Shown: positions 20,603-20,959 of the stretch, one piece after another
Layout of the letters: every line of letters begins with the position of its first letter
How positions within the stretch are numbered: position 1 is the first letter of the stretch
Origin: Ancylobacter novellus
GTDB taxonomy: Bacteria; Pseudomonadota; Alphaproteobacteria; Rhizobiales; Xanthobacteraceae
Direction: 5' to 3'
Length of the DNA stretch: 20,959 nucleotides
NCBI GenBank assembly: GCA_003241485.1
Contig: QFQD01000063.1
Span: 1-20,959, forward strand
Position numbers and translations under genes: made by a program
The notes under the pieces: generated by a model
The model's input: only the letters and a program-made list of their open reading frames with translations
Database searches by the model: none
Told to the model about the DNA's origin: nothing

Positions 20603-20775
20603 TTAAGCGTAAGCGGCTTCACCAATCCGCCGATAGGTCAGGCGCTTGCCTTCGATGCCCTTAAATCGAACTCGACGAGATAGCGGTGCAGATGCTTCTC
20701 GGCGCAATGCTGATAGACGCCGCGCATGCCGCGCTTGAAGACCGAAGAGTATTTTTCTCGATGGCGTGAGTGCAG
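20603..20775 (-). pseudogene. IS1595/ISXO2-like transposase C-terminal remnant, frameshifted
   Basis: Translating the minus strand gives, in one frame, YSSVFKRGMRGVYQHCAEKH followed by LHRYLVEFDLR (about 20668-20750). That is the conserved DDE-domain end of ISXO2-type transposases. After a deletion and frame change it gives GIEGKRLTYRRIGEAAYA and a stop at 20603-20605, the usual closing sequence of the same family. A second frameshift is visible upstream, between THAIEK and YSSVF. The part that normally joins the two blocks is missing, so no functional enzyme can be made. No inverted repeats or target duplications were found in the remaining flank. It is a fossil of an insertion beside the GTA cluster. 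Confidence 0.8.
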
Positions 20776-20859
20776 AGCGTGCGCAGAACACTTGCCAGAC
20801 GAACAGCAGCAATATTGATTAATTTCTTATCCTAGGATTTCTATCCATACGTCACGTCC

Positions 20860-20909
20860 GTTTCCCGGACCGGCCGCACAGCGTGCGGCACCAATCCGGG
20901 ATCCAGCGC
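20860..20909. repeat. half REPIN-like element (single hairpin), copy F
   Basis: GTTTCCCGGACC at the left and ATCCGGGATCCAGCGC at the right enclose a type III-like interior (GGCCGCACAGCGTGCGGC). It corresponds to one half of the ~112-base repeats in the cluster, with substitutions in the arm (GGGATCC instead of GGGACCC). The other half is absent on the left, where AT-rich DNA begins. The rest of 20813-20959 holds no gene that I can support. Confidence 0.7.
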
Positions 20910-20959
20910 GCGGATCCGCGTCGCTGCCGACGTGCCTCGCCAGGGGCAGACGCCATCTC

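Noticed and set aside
1..20959. tRNA or rRNA genes, riboswitches
   Set aside because: No cloverleaf with GTTCRA-type T-loop, no rRNA-like conserved blocks and no recognisable riboswitch core were found by reading both strands.

Overview
The window is very GC-rich from position 1 to about 18,950. It carries a nearly complete, collinear gene transfer agent (GTA)-type head-and-tail cluster on the minus strand. The gene order (small and large terminase, portal, prohead protease, HK97-fold capsid, connectors, major tail protein, chaperones, very short tape measure, DUF2460, DUF2163, NlpC/P60, then a ~1300-residue protein with a GTA TIM-barrel) matches the Rhodobacter capsulatus GTA (RcGTA) genes g1 to g15. 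With the composition, this points to an alphaproteobacterium, probably Hyphomicrobiales; genus is not determinable from the sequence. No integrase, replication gene, repressor or lysis gene is present, which favours a GTA over a typical temperate prophage.

Layout, left to right. 1-684 (+): alpha/beta hydrolase, probably a host gene, possibly cut by the window edge. 665-2810 (-): receptor-binding module, with a small unknown protein, an arabinofuranosidase/LamG-like fibre, a spike-base protein like RcGTA rcc01079, and a DUF2793 protein. 2832-9989 (-): baseplate, hub, tape measure and tail chaperones. 10163-12152 (-): tail tube, tail terminator, a 26-codon micro-gene, and two head-tail connectors. 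12416-13135 (+): a secreted trypsin-fold protease in the opposite direction, between connector and capsid genes. 13363-18832 (-): capsid, protease, two small proteins, portal, large and small terminase. 18833-19022: leader with an intrinsic terminator and a good minus-strand promoter. 19044-20959: an accessory strip of lower GC with an unknown 285-residue protein, a DUF3892 protein, doubtful small ORFs and a frameshifted IS1595/ISXO2 transposase remnant.

Five ~112-bp paired inverted repeats (REPIN-like) fill most of the larger gaps in the cluster, including both sides of the protease gene, and a half-copy lies near the right edge. Their half-elements fall into three types, and each full copy pairs two different types.

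Working together: TerS/TerL would package DNA through the portal into a head built from gp5 and matured by gp4. gp6/gp7 would close the neck, gp8/gp9 with the two chaperones and gp11 would build a short tail, and gp12 to gp15 would form the hub and a cell-wall-cutting baseplate. The DUF2793, spike-base and fibre proteins would attach the particle to surface glycans. Translational coupling is pervasive, with many ATGA/GTGA overlaps. The most unusual points are the inverted protease gene inside the cluster, the repeat system, the micro-gene between gp7 and gp8, the linked spike module, and the promoter/leader-terminator arrangement ahead of gp1.
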